A program made the translations under genes and the position numbers. From Capsicum annuum (lineage: Eukaryota; Streptophyta; Magnoliopsida; Solanales; Solanaceae), in the NCBI RefSeq assembly GCF_002878395.1, contig NC_061119.1, positions 48,398,311 to 48,462,310 of the forward strand: a stretch of 64,000 bases of DNA, written 5' to 3'. Below are positions 1-11,640 of this stretch, piece by piece. The notes under the pieces are model-generated. The model was not told the DNA's origin. It made no database searches and saw only the letters and a list, made by a program, of their open reading frames with translations. The stretch's first letter is position 1, and each line of letters starts with the position of its first letter.

Positions 1-1709
1 ATTTATGCAACCATAATGAATTAATTTAATGTCCATGCCTAAGCTTATAGTTATGCATGTAAGGTGTTTGATAAAATACCTAAGAGAATAGGAAATATGC
101 CTTATGACTCAATTGTGACCAAAATGATGAACCAATTCTTTACCCTTATGTTCAAAATTATACATTGAAATTGTTTGATGGGTTGTTCATGAGATTAGAC
201 AATGAAATTATGACATGTTTATATGCTTTCCTATTCTTGTGCCAAACAATGATAATCAAGTGTCTCATGAAATTCCCCAATGATTGTATTATGGATTGTT
301 GACTATAGTCATGTGTCAAGAAATGCATGCCTTATTGGTTTCATGCTATCGAGTCCTGGGAGTACTTGTAACCAAAAATTTAGTTGTGTGCCTAGATCCA
401 ATGTCAGTTTTCAAGATACTCTCAGTCAAGCCATGTTCAGTAGAATTCAGTCAGTCTCATGACTCAAGAAAACTCAGTAATCTCAGTTAGTTATCAGATC
501 TCAGTGATACTTTGTTAGTCAACGGAACTCAGTATACTCAGTCCAGTCAGTTTAGTATAATTAATTCAGTGTCTAATCAGATGGGAGTAGGAATTAGCAC
601 TGAGTGAGCCCAAGGATGGGAACTCACCTGTTAGTAAAGGGTGTGATTCTTAGAAGCAATCCTTGCACTCCAGAACTACGTATCCAACATAGGTTGAGAC
701 ATCTAACCTATTAGATAAGGGTTAATGAGGTGGCTTAACCTATTAGATGAGTGTCACACCGTACTCCTTAGAGTACCTATTAAATGAGGGATTACTTACA
801 GCTTGTCCTTACTAGTGGCGCGGTATTGACATCTTTCTAATTGGGGTTACAGATTGGACCCCAACTCAGCTACATTACTTTAATTGGGGCATGTTGGTTA
901 GATGAATAATTCCCATAGTTACAGTTTCAGTCTTAGTCTCAATAATAGAACTCAGATAGTTCTACAAAATTCAGGACTGTTAGATACAATCAACTCAAAA
1001 TAGTACGAAACTCAGCTAGTTCTCTCATAACCTAGACTGTCAGATACAGTCACTCAGTATCAGTTATCAATACTCATGTTATCAGTATTTAGACTCAGTA
1101 GTTAGTATCATTACGAATTCAGTTACAGACATTTATTCATAAATGTATTCTCACATTTATGTTATACAGTCGATTAGCATAGTTCATGCATATGAACCCT
1201 TGCATTCAGCCTACCTCACTTGCATACCAGTACATTTAATAGTACTGACGCATTTGCGCTATGATATTTTATACCATAGGTTCAGAAGTACGAGCTCCAA
1301 AGCATTAGTAGCATTCCAGCTTCAGCAGTCAGAGTTAGTAGTGAGTCATCATCCTTCGAGGACATGATCACTTCTTTATTATTTCATTACTTAGTTTATT
1401 TCAATCATTGAAGTTAGTTGGGGACATGTCCTATCAACTCCTTATTTAGATAGTTCAGTTTTAGAGCCTTTCAGACTACAGTATTTTAGATAGTTTATTT
1501 CAGTTTATGTTTTGGTATTGATATACCGTACTCTCAGATAGTATGTTTTATCTATTTTAAACCTTATGGCATGTTTCAGTCTATTATTTCCATATTTTAC
1601 ATGATGTAATACAGTATACAGGTACAAATATCAGTGATGGGTTAGCTTGTGGTCCTTCGGGGTCATGAGCACCATGAAGCATTTTGGGTACCAGATTTGG
1701 GGCATTACA
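1..1709 (+). repeat. Gypsy-1 5' LTR, left end outside window
   Basis: The first bases match the interior of the LTR that begins at 6,840: position 1 aligns with about 7,735, so roughly 0.9 kb of this LTR lies before the window. The right end is GGGGCATTACA at 1,699-1,709, the usual CA terminus, followed at once by a degenerate primer binding site. The total LTR would be about 2.6 kb. No host gene is visible inside it; short open frames here are LTR sequence. Confidence 0.85.
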
Positions 1710-1711
1710 AA

Positions 1712-1726
1712 TTTGATATTTGAGCC
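1712..1726 (+). other. Degenerate primer binding site of Gypsy-1
   Basis: TTTGATATTTGAGCC follows the LTR end by two bases. It resembles the tRNA-iMet-complementary TGGTATCAGAGC used by Tekay-type Gypsy elements, with several mismatches. The better preserved site in Gypsy-3 (TTGGCATCAGAGCC at 49,821) supports the reading. Confidence 0.6.
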
Positions 1727-1930
1727 TAAGATTCAATAGTGTTCTAGGAAGTCTGAAAGTTGTATCTATTAAAGTTTTGTACATGGGTGTGTTGCACGCC
1801 ATATTTATGTGTAGGAGGATATAAGATATTTTAGGAATAATTTCCCATCTTTCAGTATTCATGTCGTGCCAGTGAGCATAATCTCAGGTTAATCTCTCAG
1901 TTTAATCCCTTTTTCTTCCATTTACTAAAC

Positions 1931-2973
1931 ATGCCTCCCAAGAAGAGAACTAAGAATCAGTCAATACCTTAGCCCAAAGATCCTATGGGTGAGCATGTCT
2001 CTTATGCAGAGTTCAGAGCTGTATTCACTACTCTTGCTTAGTCAGTTGATTCTCAGAATAAACGACCAGCTATCATTCTGGCCTACCCAGTGGCCAATTC
2101 AGCTGCAGCTAGAATTTGGGACTTCACCCGAATGAATCCTCCATTTTTTTTTGGGTCTAAGTCAGATGAGGACCCTTAAAAATTTCTTAATCAAGTTCAA
2201 AAGGTTACAAACATCATGGGGGTTACTCCTAGTGAGAGTGCTGAGCTAGCTGTATATCAGTTGTAGGATATTGCTCACACTTGGTTCAATCAGTGGAAGT
2301 CAGAGAGGTCAGTTGATGCAGGGTCTATTGAGTGGGAGAAGTTTGTCACCACATTCTTAGATAGATTTTTTCCCCTAGAGTTGAGAAAAGACAAGACAAG
2401 GTGTTAGAATTTATCAACCTCAGCAGGTCAACATAACAGTGAAAGAGTATTCCCTTAAGTTTACTCAATTAGCCAGATATGCTCCTCATGTGATTGCAGA
2501 TAACAGGGCTAAGATGAGTAATTTTATTTCTAGGGTGAACATAGTTTGGTCAATGAGTACAGGTCTGCGATGTTGAATAGTGACATGATCATAACCAGGC
2601 TTATGACTCATGCTTAGTAGATAGAGGAGAAAAATATTAAGATGAGGGAGAAACAGAATAAGAGAGCAAGGATAGGTAGTTTCAGCTTTGCGCAGCCTAA
2701 GTCAGAGGAAGGAAATCGTTCTCAGTTTCATCCTAAGTCATCCGTTCCAAATCCTTCCTTAGCCAGTGCTTCAGCTCCTATGTTCAAGGATGGTAATAGA
2801 GATAGGGCGCCAGGCTCTAAATCTCAAAGCAATGTTAGCAGTGTCCACACCTATCTTCTTTATCAAACTTGTGGCAAGCACCATCAGGGTACTTGTAGAG
2901 CTGGTAGTGATGTTTTCTTTGAATGTGGCAAGTCAAGACACAGAGTTAGATATTGTCCCCAACTAGGATATTA
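1931..2973 (+). pseudogene. gag: Gypsy-1 gag (capsid and zinc knuckle), decayed
   Basis: Starts at ATG 1,931 with the M-P-P-K-K-R opening shared by Tekay-type gag. The retrotransposon gag capsid region lies at about 2,100-2,560 and includes the FLDRFFPLELR block. The C-terminal part holds two Cys/His knuckles near 2,850-2,960, the second in damaged form (FECGKSRHRVRYC). The frame is broken by many stops, most of them TAG or TAA where relatives have Gln, for example 2,039-2,041 and the double TAG at 2,615-2,620, plus at least one frameshift near 2,400. Not translatable. The role in a live element is to form virus-like particles around the RNA. Confidence 0.85.
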
Positions 2974-3069
2974 AGGTCATCGTAACCGTTCCCCAACTCA
3001 GTTCGATCTCCTGAATCAGCAGGGTGCCACTTCCAGTGCTACTAGTAGGCAATTCCCAAACAAACTTTA

Positions 3070-5156
3070 TGCTCTCCAGTCTCGATAGGATCAGGAAAAT
3101 TCTCCTAATGTGGTTACTGGTGCGTTACAGATCTTTCACTTGCATGTTTATGCTTTGCTAGATCCAGGAGCTTCTTTGTCTTTTGTTACTCCCTATATAG
3201 CAGTTAATTTTGGAGTCAGTCCTAAAATTCTTGCAGAGCCCTTCTTAGTCTCCACTCTAGTGGGTAAAACCATCATAGCCCGACGGGTATACAGGAACTG
3301 TCCGGTAATGATATTTTAGAAAGTCACCTCAGCAGATTTAGTTGAATTAGAGATGACTAATTTTGATGTCATTCTCGGCATGGATTAGCTTCATTCCTAC
3401 TATGCCATAGTCGACTATAGTCATAGAATAGTCCAATTTCAATTTTTGAATGAACCTATCCTAGATTGGAGGGGTAGCACTACGGCTTTCAAAGGCCAAC
3501 TTATTTCCTACCTTCGGGCATGGAAAATAATATCTAAAGAATGTGTCTATAATCTTGTTCAAGTTAAGGACACTAGTTTTGAAACTCTTAATCTTGAATC
3601 AGTCCCATTCATGAATGAATATTCAAATGTCTTTCCCGAAGATCTTCCAAGAATTTCTCCCGAAAGGGAAATAGACTTTGGCATCGATCTTCTTCTAGAT
3701 ACTCAGCCTATATCTATTCTTCCATACAAAATGGCACCATCAAAACTCAATGAATTAAAAGATTAGTCTAAGGATCTCTTAGATAAGGGATTCATCAGAC
3801 CTAGTGTGTCCCCGTGGGGCACACCAGTCTTATTCATGCACAAGAAAGATGTTTCTCTCAGAATGTGTATTGACTACCATCAGCTCAACAAGGTCACGGT
3901 CAAGAACAAGTATCCATTTCCCAGAATCCATGACTTATTTGACAAACTTTAGGGTACTAGCTATTTCTCTAAGATAGACCTCAGATTAGGCTATCATCAG
4001 CTCAGAGTTAGAGAATGTGACATTTCAAAACTAGCCTTTCGTACTCGGTAAGGTCACTTCGAATTCTTAGTTATGTCCTTTGGTCGTACCAATGTCCCAG
4101 CCACTATCATGGACTTGATGAACTGTGTGTTCAAGCAGTACTCGGACATGTTCATCATAGTCTTTATAGATGATATCCTTATTTACTCCCGCAGTGAGAA
4201 AGATTATGTAGACCATCTCAGAATTGTACTTCAGACCCTCAGAGATCATCAGCTATTCGCCAAATTTAGTAAGTGCAAATTTTGGCTAAGGTCAGTGGCA
4301 TTCTTTGGTCATATTATTTTTGGTGATGACATTAGGGTTGATTCTCAAAAGATCAAAGCAGCAAAAAAACTGGCCCAGACCTGTATCTCCCTCAGATATC
4401 AGGAGTTTTTTGGGTTTGGTTGGCTATTAAAGATGGTTTGTTGATGGATTTTATTCTATCGCATCCCCTATGTCCATATTGACTCAGAAGAAAGTCAAGT
4501 TTCAGTGGTCAGATCTTTCCGAGAAGAGTTTTTAAGAGTTGAAGACTCGATTTACCTCAGCTCCAGTTTTGGCTCTTTCAGATGATTCCAATGGGTTCGT
4601 AGTGTATTGTGATGCATCCCGAGTAGGTTTGGGTTGCGTACTCATACTGCATGGTAAGTTCATAGCCTACGCCTCTAGACAGCTTAAACCCCATGAGAAG
4701 AATTATCCTACTCATGATCTCGAGTTAACAACCGTAGTTTTTACCTTAAAGATCTAGAGGCATTATCTATACGGAGTTCATGTAGATATGTTCACGGATC
4801 ATAAGAGCCTTTAGTACGTCTTTTCTTAGAAAGATCTCAATCTTCGTCAGAGAAGGTGGTTAGAGGTCTTGAAAGATTATGACATGAGTGTCTTTTACCA
4901 TTCGGGCAAGGCCAATGTGATGGCCGATGCTCTCAGTAGGCTGTCTATGGGTAGTGTTGATCATGTTGAGGAAAGCAAGAAAAAGTTAACTCAAGAAGTC
5001 CATCAGCTTGCTCGACTAGGTTTCCACCAAGTTGATTCTTCAGAGAGTAATATATGGGTTCGAAATAGTTCAGAATCATCTCTAGTTTTCGAGGAGAAAG
5101 AAAAGCAAGATAGAGATCCCAGTCTAGTCAAGCTGAAAGAGTCAGTCAAGGATTAG
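3070..5156 (+). pseudogene. pol: Gypsy-1 pol: protease, reverse transcriptase, RNase H, decayed
   Basis: The aspartic protease shows as LLDPGASLSFV at about 3,155. The RT begins near 3,600 (FPEDLP, REIDFGIDL) and includes the catalytic FIDDILIYS block at about 4,160, so the two Asp residues survive. RNase H follows at 4,539-4,960 with the VVYCDAS block, the VFTLKI-RHYLYG region and the end signature HSGKANVMADALSRL. Stops interrupt every domain, including TAG for Trp at 3,386-3,388 and 4,755-4,757 and TAG for Gln at 3,950-3,952, 4,812-4,814 and 4,827-4,829. The order AP-RT-RH-INT identifies Ty3/Gypsy rather than Copia. Confidence 0.88.
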
Positions 5157-6520
5157 AAATTAGAGGTTTTCTCTTAAGGGGGAGATGGTGTTCTACGTTG
5201 TTGGGGTCGTCTGTGTGTTCCAGGTGTAGCTGACTTGAGGCAATGAATTCTTACAGAAGCGCATGGTGCGCGCTACTCAATTCATATAGGGGCCACTAAG
5301 ATGTACTGTGACTTGCGGGAGATCTATTGGTGAAGTGGGATGAAAAGAGATATTGCAGAGTTTATGGCTAAGTGCTCTATATGTCCGCAGGTTAAGATAA
5401 AGTATCAGAAGCCTAGTGGGTCCATGCAGGAGTTTAGTATTCCTACTTGGAAGTGGGAAGAAGTGAACATGAACTTTGTGATGGGTTTGCCTCATACTCG
5501 TCACCAGCATGATTCAGTCTGGGTCATTATAGATAAAATGACCAAGTTAGCTTATTTTGTTCCAGTCCATACCTCTTATTCAGCCGAGGATTACACCAAA
5601 CTATATATCAAAGAGTTGGTCAAATTGCACGGTGTTTCATTATCTATTATCTCAGATAGAGGTACCCAGTTCACCTCTTATTTCTGGAAAATATTTCAAA
5701 AGGGTCTTGGTACCCAAGTTCATCTCAGTACAGCCTTCCAACCTCAGACATATGGTCAAGAAGAAAGGACCATTCAGACTTTAGAAGATATGCTAAGGGC
5801 GTGTGCAATTTATTTCAAGGGTAGTTGGGATGACCACTTGTCTTTGATTGAGTTTGCATATAACAACAACTATCATTCCAGTATTTGAATGGCTCTATTC
5901 GAAGCTCTCTATGGTAAGAGATGCAGATCTATAATATTTTGATTTGAAGTTAGTAAGGCCTCAGTTATAGGGCCTGACTTAGTAAACGACGCTTTAGAGA
6001 AAGTCCAGTTGATCAAAGAACGACTCCAGGCTACTCAGAGCTGACAGAAGTCTTATTTAGATGTGCACAGAAAGGATCTCAAGTTCGAGATTGGTGATTA
6101 TATCTATCTAAAGATCTCTCCCATGAAGAGAGTGAAGAGATTCGGTAAGAAGGGAAAGATTATCCCCCAATATGTCGGTCCCTTCAAAATTCCCGATCGC
6201 TTCAGCAAGGTAGCTTATGAGCTCAAATTGCCTTCAGATCTAGCATCAGTTCATCCAGTCTTCCATGTCTCTTTTCTCAAGAAGTGCATAGGTAAACCAA
6301 TAGTTATAGTCCTTATTCAGAGTATAGATGTTTAGAATAGCCTCTCTTATGAAGAGATTTCAGTCGAAATTCTTGACTACCAGACTCGTAGACTTAGGAA
6401 CAAAGAATTTCCTCTAGTCAAAGTTCTTTGGTGGAATGAATCTATTGAGGGGGCTACTTGGGAAGTAGAAGCAGATATGCAGACTAAGTATCCTTACATC
6501 TTCTCCGCAAACTCAGATCT
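5157..6520 (+). pseudogene. pol: Gypsy-1 integrase and chromodomain, decayed
   Basis: The HHCC zinc region spans about 5,250-5,390 (AEFMAKCSICPQVK holds the Cys pair). The D-D-E core is readable at 5,340-5,888: Asp in VIIDKMTK, Asp in ISDRGTQF and Glu in GQEERTIQ. After a stop near 5,887 the C-terminal module continues at 6,063-6,335 (KISPMKRVKRFGKKGK, VHPVFHVSFLKK). A chromodomain-like end (VEILDYQTRRLRNKEF, WWNES, GATWE) runs to about 6,520, which places the element with Tekay/Del chromoviruses. The chromodomain is known to steer integration to marked chromatin. Stops and frame changes make it inactive. Confidence 0.87.
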
Positions 6521-6839
6521 AGCTCAAAGTGAAAGTTCTCCTAAAGCTTTTCAGTTTCACCTTCAAATTTTAGTGACAATCTTGGTATCCATTTTATGTT
6601 CAGAATTCCATTATAAACTTGGTATTAAATACTATTGCATACTCAGTCATGCATTCATGAATCAATTACTCATGCATCAGATATAAATGTTCAGTATGGT
6701 ATATATATATTTATTTTATCAGTCATGTTAGTCATGGAGTCATGTTTCAGTCATTCATATTTAGGATGCGCTTCAGTCTACCGTTTCGCCCCTCTCAGTC
6801 AGTCTCATTTGAGGATGAATGTTTTCAAGGAGGAGATAT
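6521..6839 (+). other. Gypsy-1 3' untranslated spacer and polypurine tract
   Basis: This is non-coding internal sequence between the chromodomain and the 3' LTR. It ends in the purine-rich tract AAGGAGGAGATAT (about 6,827-6,839), the expected plus-strand primer next to the LTR. The motif CATTTGAGGATGAATG just upstream recurs before the 3' LTRs of the other Gypsy elements in the window. Confidence 0.75.
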
Positions 6840-8495
6840 TGTAATACCCCAAACTTTTTTAAGTCAAATCTAGTCTCCAGAAGAGTTAGTGAGGAATTCC
6901 TAAATTATTTATATTTAAACCAAATAGAATTTTCTTAATTTTGACTTTTTATCAAGTGGGAAATTGAATTATCTTTTCAACGATACCAATTTTGTCAAAA
7001 TTCGATATTAGAGTAAAATGTTATGGACGTTTTACTGAGAGCTGTTAGAACCGTCCAGGTGCGATCGGTAGGTTGAAGAATCGTCGATCTAGCGACGGAC
7101 CACTGCCTAAACCATCGCAGCTAAGGCAATAAGTCAATCTTCTGGTTAAGGTGCGACAGACAGGTTGACGGATCATCAAACTTGCGATGGATTGTCGCCA
7201 AGCCATCGCTACTAAGGCAGTGAGTCCCTATTCTGGTCCACGTGCGACGGTCAGAACGATGGACCATCGAGCCAGTGATAGACTGTCGCACGAGCCATTA
7301 CAGATCTCGTTCACCAATTTAAAGTCATTTTTAAAAGGGTATTTGGGTCTTTTCCACCCATTTTAACCCCTAATTATATCAGACCATAGCTCATAACTTC
7401 ATTATTCTTTCACAACACAAAATTAGGGTTTCTCTCAAAGATTAATCACAAATAATAAGAAAACCCTAGGTGCTTAATGCCAAATCAAGAACTCAATCTT
7501 TCCTCCACCAATCTTCAAGAAATCATCCACCCAAGTATGTCAAGTGTTCATTCATGGATTTCTTTCATCCATGAAGCCCAAGAATTCAATTTTAAATTAT
7601 AAATTGTGATGTTTATGTCGTGGATTGATTATGATCATGCTGATTGTTGTGTATGATATCCAAGTTAGAATCGTTAAATGTGTTTTCATTAATTTATGCT
7701 AGCATGTGGATTAAAATCTACTAAATTGTGTTGATTTATGCAACCATGATAAATTAATTTAATGTCCATGCCTAAGCTTATATTTATGCATGCAAGGTGT
7801 TTGATAAAATGCCTAAGAGAATAGAAAATATGTCTTATGACTCAATTGTGACCAAAATGATGAACCTATGATTTACCCTTATGTTCAAAATGACTTCCAT
7901 GTTATTGTTATGCATTGAAATTGTTTGATGGGTTGTTCATGAGATTAGCCTATGAAATTATGACATGTTTATACGATTTCATACTCATGTACCAAACCAT
8001 GATAATCAAGTGCCTCATAAAATTTCCCAATGATTGTATTATGGATTGTTGACTATGGTTATATGTCAAGAAGTGTCATGTCTTGTTAGTTTTATGCTAT
8101 CGAGTCCTAGGGGTACTTGTACCCGACAACATAGTTGTGTGCCTAGAGCCAGTGTCAGTTTTCAAGATACTCTCAGTCAAGCCATGTTTAGTAGAATTCA
8201 GTCAGTCTCATGACTCAGGAAAACTCAATAATCGCTGTCCAGTCAGTTAAGTATAATTAATTCAGTGTCTAATCAAATGGGAGTAGGATTCAGCACCGAG
8301 TGAGCCCAAGGATGGGAACTCACCTGCGAGTAGAGGGTGTGATTCTTAGAAGCAATCCTCGTGCTCCAGAACTATGTAGCCAGCGTAGGTTGAGATATCT
8401 AACCTGTTAGATGAGGGTTGATAAGGTGGCTTAACCTGTTAGATGAGGGTCCCATCGTTCTCCTTAGAGTACCTATTAGATGATGGATCACTCAC
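6840..8495 (+). repeat. Gypsy-1 3' LTR, right part deleted
   Basis: Starts with TGTAATACCCC after the polypurine tract. The U3 contains a block of short palindromic GCGACGG/CCGTCGC-like repeats (about 7,040-7,310), then a leader-like region near 7,370-7,560. From about 7,735 it runs parallel to bases 1 to about 795 of the window with few mismatches. The match stops at about 8,495, where minus-strand Copia-1 sequence begins, so roughly 0.9 kb of the LTR right end is missing. Confidence 0.85.
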
Positions 8496-9880
8496 AATGC
8501 ATTCCAATCTATCTCATGCTGGGTATACTGATTTATCAAAATAAAAATCAATAAATTTTGCTATAAAAAAATCTCTTGTCATAGGTTCCAAATATTTTAT
8601 AAAGGAAAGAGATTCATACCCAACATATATTCCCAACCTTCTTTGGGGTCCCATCTTAATGTATTGTGGTGGAGCAATTAGAACATATACCGCACATCCA
8701 AAAATTCTAAGATAGGAAATGTTTGGTTCTTGACCAAAAACAAACTATAATGGAGAGAATTTATGATAACTGATTGGCCTTATGTGCACAAGTGCTGCTG
8801 GATGCAAAATAGCCTACCCCAATGTTGAAACATGAAGTTTCATCCTCATTAACATCGATCTAGCTATTAATTAAAGACGTTTGACCAATGATTATGCTAT
8901 ACCATTTTGAGTATGAACATGAGAAACAGGATATTCAACTTTTATTCCAGTTGACATATAATAATCATTAAAGGACTGAGATGTAAAATTACTAGCATTA
9001 TCAAGATTAATAGTCTTTATTTCATAATTTAATAATTATGCTCTTAACCTTATTAATTGAGCCAACAATCTCGTAAAATCCATATTGTGAGTTGATTATA
9101 AGAACTCATGTGACCATCTTGTAGATGCATCTATCGAGACCATATGATATTTGAAAGATCCACATGGAGAGTGAATTGGTCAACATATATCACCTTGTAT
9201 ACATTTCAGAAATGCAGGGGATTCAATCCCAACCTTAGCTACTGATGGTTTAATAATCAACTTTCCTTGAGAACAAGCAACACAAGAAAATTCCTTTGAT
9301 TGAAAAATATTTTGTTTCTTCAAAGTATGCTCATGTTAATTCTCAATAATTCTGCGCATTATATTAAAACCAGGATGGCCCAATCAATCATTCCAAATAA
9401 TAAAATTATTAGAGTCTGTAAAACTTTTGGTTACTATGGCATATGATTCAACCAAACAAATATTTATATGATACAATCTAGAAGAAAGTGCAGGTAGTTT
9501 TTCATGCACAAATTTTTTCCCATCTTTTATTGTAGTAATATAAAGGTATTCAACTTTTTCTTAATTTGCGGTCTCAATATGATAGCCATTTTGGCGAATA
9601 ACCTTGAAACTTAACAAGTTTATTTGAGACTTACTCTAATATAATGTATTATCAATGGCCAATATTGTTCCCCCAAGTAGTATTAAGGTCGCTCTTCCAG
9701 AGCCCTCAATTAACTTTGTACTATCAGATATTATATTAACATAAGCTATTTTTATAACTAAATTAGAGAAATATTTCTTTTCTCTTAATATAGTGTAAGT
9801 TGTAGCACTATCAAGAAGTCACATATATCCATTACTCATCTTCGATCCAATTGAGGATTGAAAAAATTTTATTATCTTCA
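8496..9880 (-). pseudogene. pol: Copia-1 pol fragment: protease to integrase, RT and RNase H missing
   Basis: Read on the minus strand from 9,880 down. A protease remnant (LLDSATTYTIL) comes first, then the GAG-pre-integrase block (LGHPGFNIMRRIIEN), the integrase core (SIDASTRWSHEFL, LDNASNFTSQSFNDYY) and the integrase C-terminal block ending in KMGPQRRLGIYVGYES and IKYLEPM. Integrase before RT is the Copia order. Several stops and frame changes are present. Sequence beyond FIDFYFDKSVYPA would be the RT, but the fragment ends at 8,496 against the truncated Gypsy-1 LTR. Domain order and wording fit a Tnt1/Retrofit-like lineage; the lineage is inference. Confidence 0.83.
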
Positions 9881-10049
9881 CAAAATAAAAATACATGATA
9901 AGAAATATGAAATCGCACAATCTTACAATAAAACTTAACTACTTATTTTTTTTCTTGAAACATAAAAACAACATAGTGGAAAAACATGATAAATAGAAAC
10001 AACATAATAAAATAACATTATTTATTTCCCCAATTTCTTGATCAAGATT

Positions 10050-11079
10050 TAGTTTTGATCTCGAAAGAAGTCTACAACTTTGAAATGATTTATATCATCA
10101 AGGCCATCAAAATCATCATCTTTCAATGTCAAGTTTGCCTCAACATTGTCATCGTATTTTTGTGAGGGTCCTGCCTCATCATCATTTTTAAAAGTCAAGT
10201 GTGACTCCATTCAGGCATTAAAAGAGGTCCCACCTTCATTTCTCTTTCTTTGAAAGATTCTTGATAAATTCTACCAAAATGCTTAGGCGCCCGACATTCA
10301 TTCTTCCAGTGTCCTTTTATGCCATAACAAAAATAATTGCCTCTTGAAGGATTATTTTGAGGAATCATTTGGTTCTCCCTTTTCTGGTTACCACCATGAT
10401 GATGATTATTATATCATCCCCTGTCATTACCATGTCCACGCATATTATTGTGACCCTAATCTTGTCGTCTTTCAGGATGGTCATGTGCTTGTACCTTATT
10501 TGATTTCATTAGTGGAGCAGCTCCAGTGGGATGAGGTTCATGATTTTTTATCAAAAGGGCATTGTGCTGCTCAACCACCAGAAGGTGCGAGATCAATTCA
10601 AAATACTTTTAAAAGCCCTTTTCACGGTATTGCTTCTGTAATATCACATTTGAGTATGAAAAGTAGTAAGTATTTTTTCCATCATGTACTCATTATTTAT
10701 AGTTTACCCTCATAGTTTCAATTGGTAAATAATCCTTAATACAACAGAATTATATTCAACAATGGTTTTAAAGTCTTAAAACCGTAAGTGCATCCACTCA
10801 TAAAGAGCCCTAGGTAGTATCGTGTCCTTTAGGTGGTCATACCTTCCCTTCAAGTTAGTCCATAATTCAAGTGGATCTTTCACTGTAAGGTATTCAACCT
10901 TTAGTGCTTCATCCAGATGATAAAGAAATATTGTCCTGACTTGACGCTATATTATCTGGGGTAATAGTAGCACTAAGACCCTTAGCTGCTAGGTGAATCT
11001 CAGCGTCGAGAATCCATGACAAGTAATTTTTACCACAGATGTCAACTTCCACAAACTAAATATTCGACAAATTTGACAT
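10050..11079 (-). pseudogene. gag: Copia-1 gag with a destroyed zinc knuckle
   Basis: The minus-strand start MSNLSN lies at about 11,079, followed by a stop and then the conserved GKNYLSWILDAEIHLAAKGL opening of Copia gag. The block ALYEWMHLRF lies near 10,790. A zinc knuckle at 10,285-10,350 reads NYFCYGIKGHWKNECRAP; the first two zinc-binding Cys positions (8 and 5 residues before the His) are both Tyr, a TGT/TGC-to-TAT change, so zinc binding is lost. The open frame on the opposite strand at 10,344-10,715 is a shadow of this gene. Confidence 0.8.
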
Positions 11080-11640
11080 GATGAAAACTATCATAAAAAT
11101 AATGAAGTTAGACAACAATATGAAAGAAAAAAAAATTTACACCAAAAATGTTATTATATTATTTTATTTTTTTTCATGGGTAACTTTAACATTAAAATCA
11201 AAACTTTGATAAAAGAAAATAACAAACTACAATATTCAAGACAAGTAAGTTGATTATACCCGACGGATTGAAACTTGAAAAATAGTAGAGTCGTGCTATA
11301 ACATATTTCTATATTAAGAACAAGAATTGCAAGAAAAGAATAATAGTAGAACAAGATAGCAAGATAACAATATAAGATAATTCTTTCAAGTGTATTGAAC
11401 ATCTTCCTCAAGACCTCTATTTATAGTATTACATGGGCGGTTTCAAGAGGTGTCATAAATATGATGATCAATGAGGAGGTAGTGGCGGTGTGGAAGTTAC
11501 TAAATTTAAAGGACAAATTGCACCAAGAAGTAAGGGAGGAATTGCACCAAGAAGTAATGGAGGAATAGCACCAAGAAGTTATGGACATCCACATTATTAT
11601 AATCACTTACAATAAAAAATTCTTTCAAACATAAAATCAA
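11080..11640 (-). repeat. Putative Copia-1 5' LTR and leader
   Basis: Sequence upstream of the Copia-1 gag. A good TATA box, TATAAATAG, lies on the minus strand at 11,417-11,425, followed downstream by a transcribed-leader-like AT-rich region leading into gag. Inside the U3 part, near 11,510-11,580, a 27-28 bp motif with GCACCAAGAAGTAA is repeated three times. Exact LTR ends and a primer binding site could not be fixed by eye. Confidence 0.5.
11417..11425 (-). promoter_or_regulatory. TATA box of the Copia-1 LTR
   Basis: The minus strand reads TATAAATAGAGG, a strong plant TATA context, located in the presumed LTR about 340 bases upstream of gag. Confidence 0.55.

Noticed and set aside
7040..7310. 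GC-rich palindromes as possible RNA gene or terminator
   Set aside because: They recur in both form and position in other Gypsy LTRs, so they belong to the LTR U3 rather than to a separate RNA gene.
10344..10715. Plus-strand open frame of 123 codons rich in His, Asp and Tyr
   Set aside because: It is antisense to the Copia-1 gag zinc-knuckle region, which is clearly coding on the minus strand.
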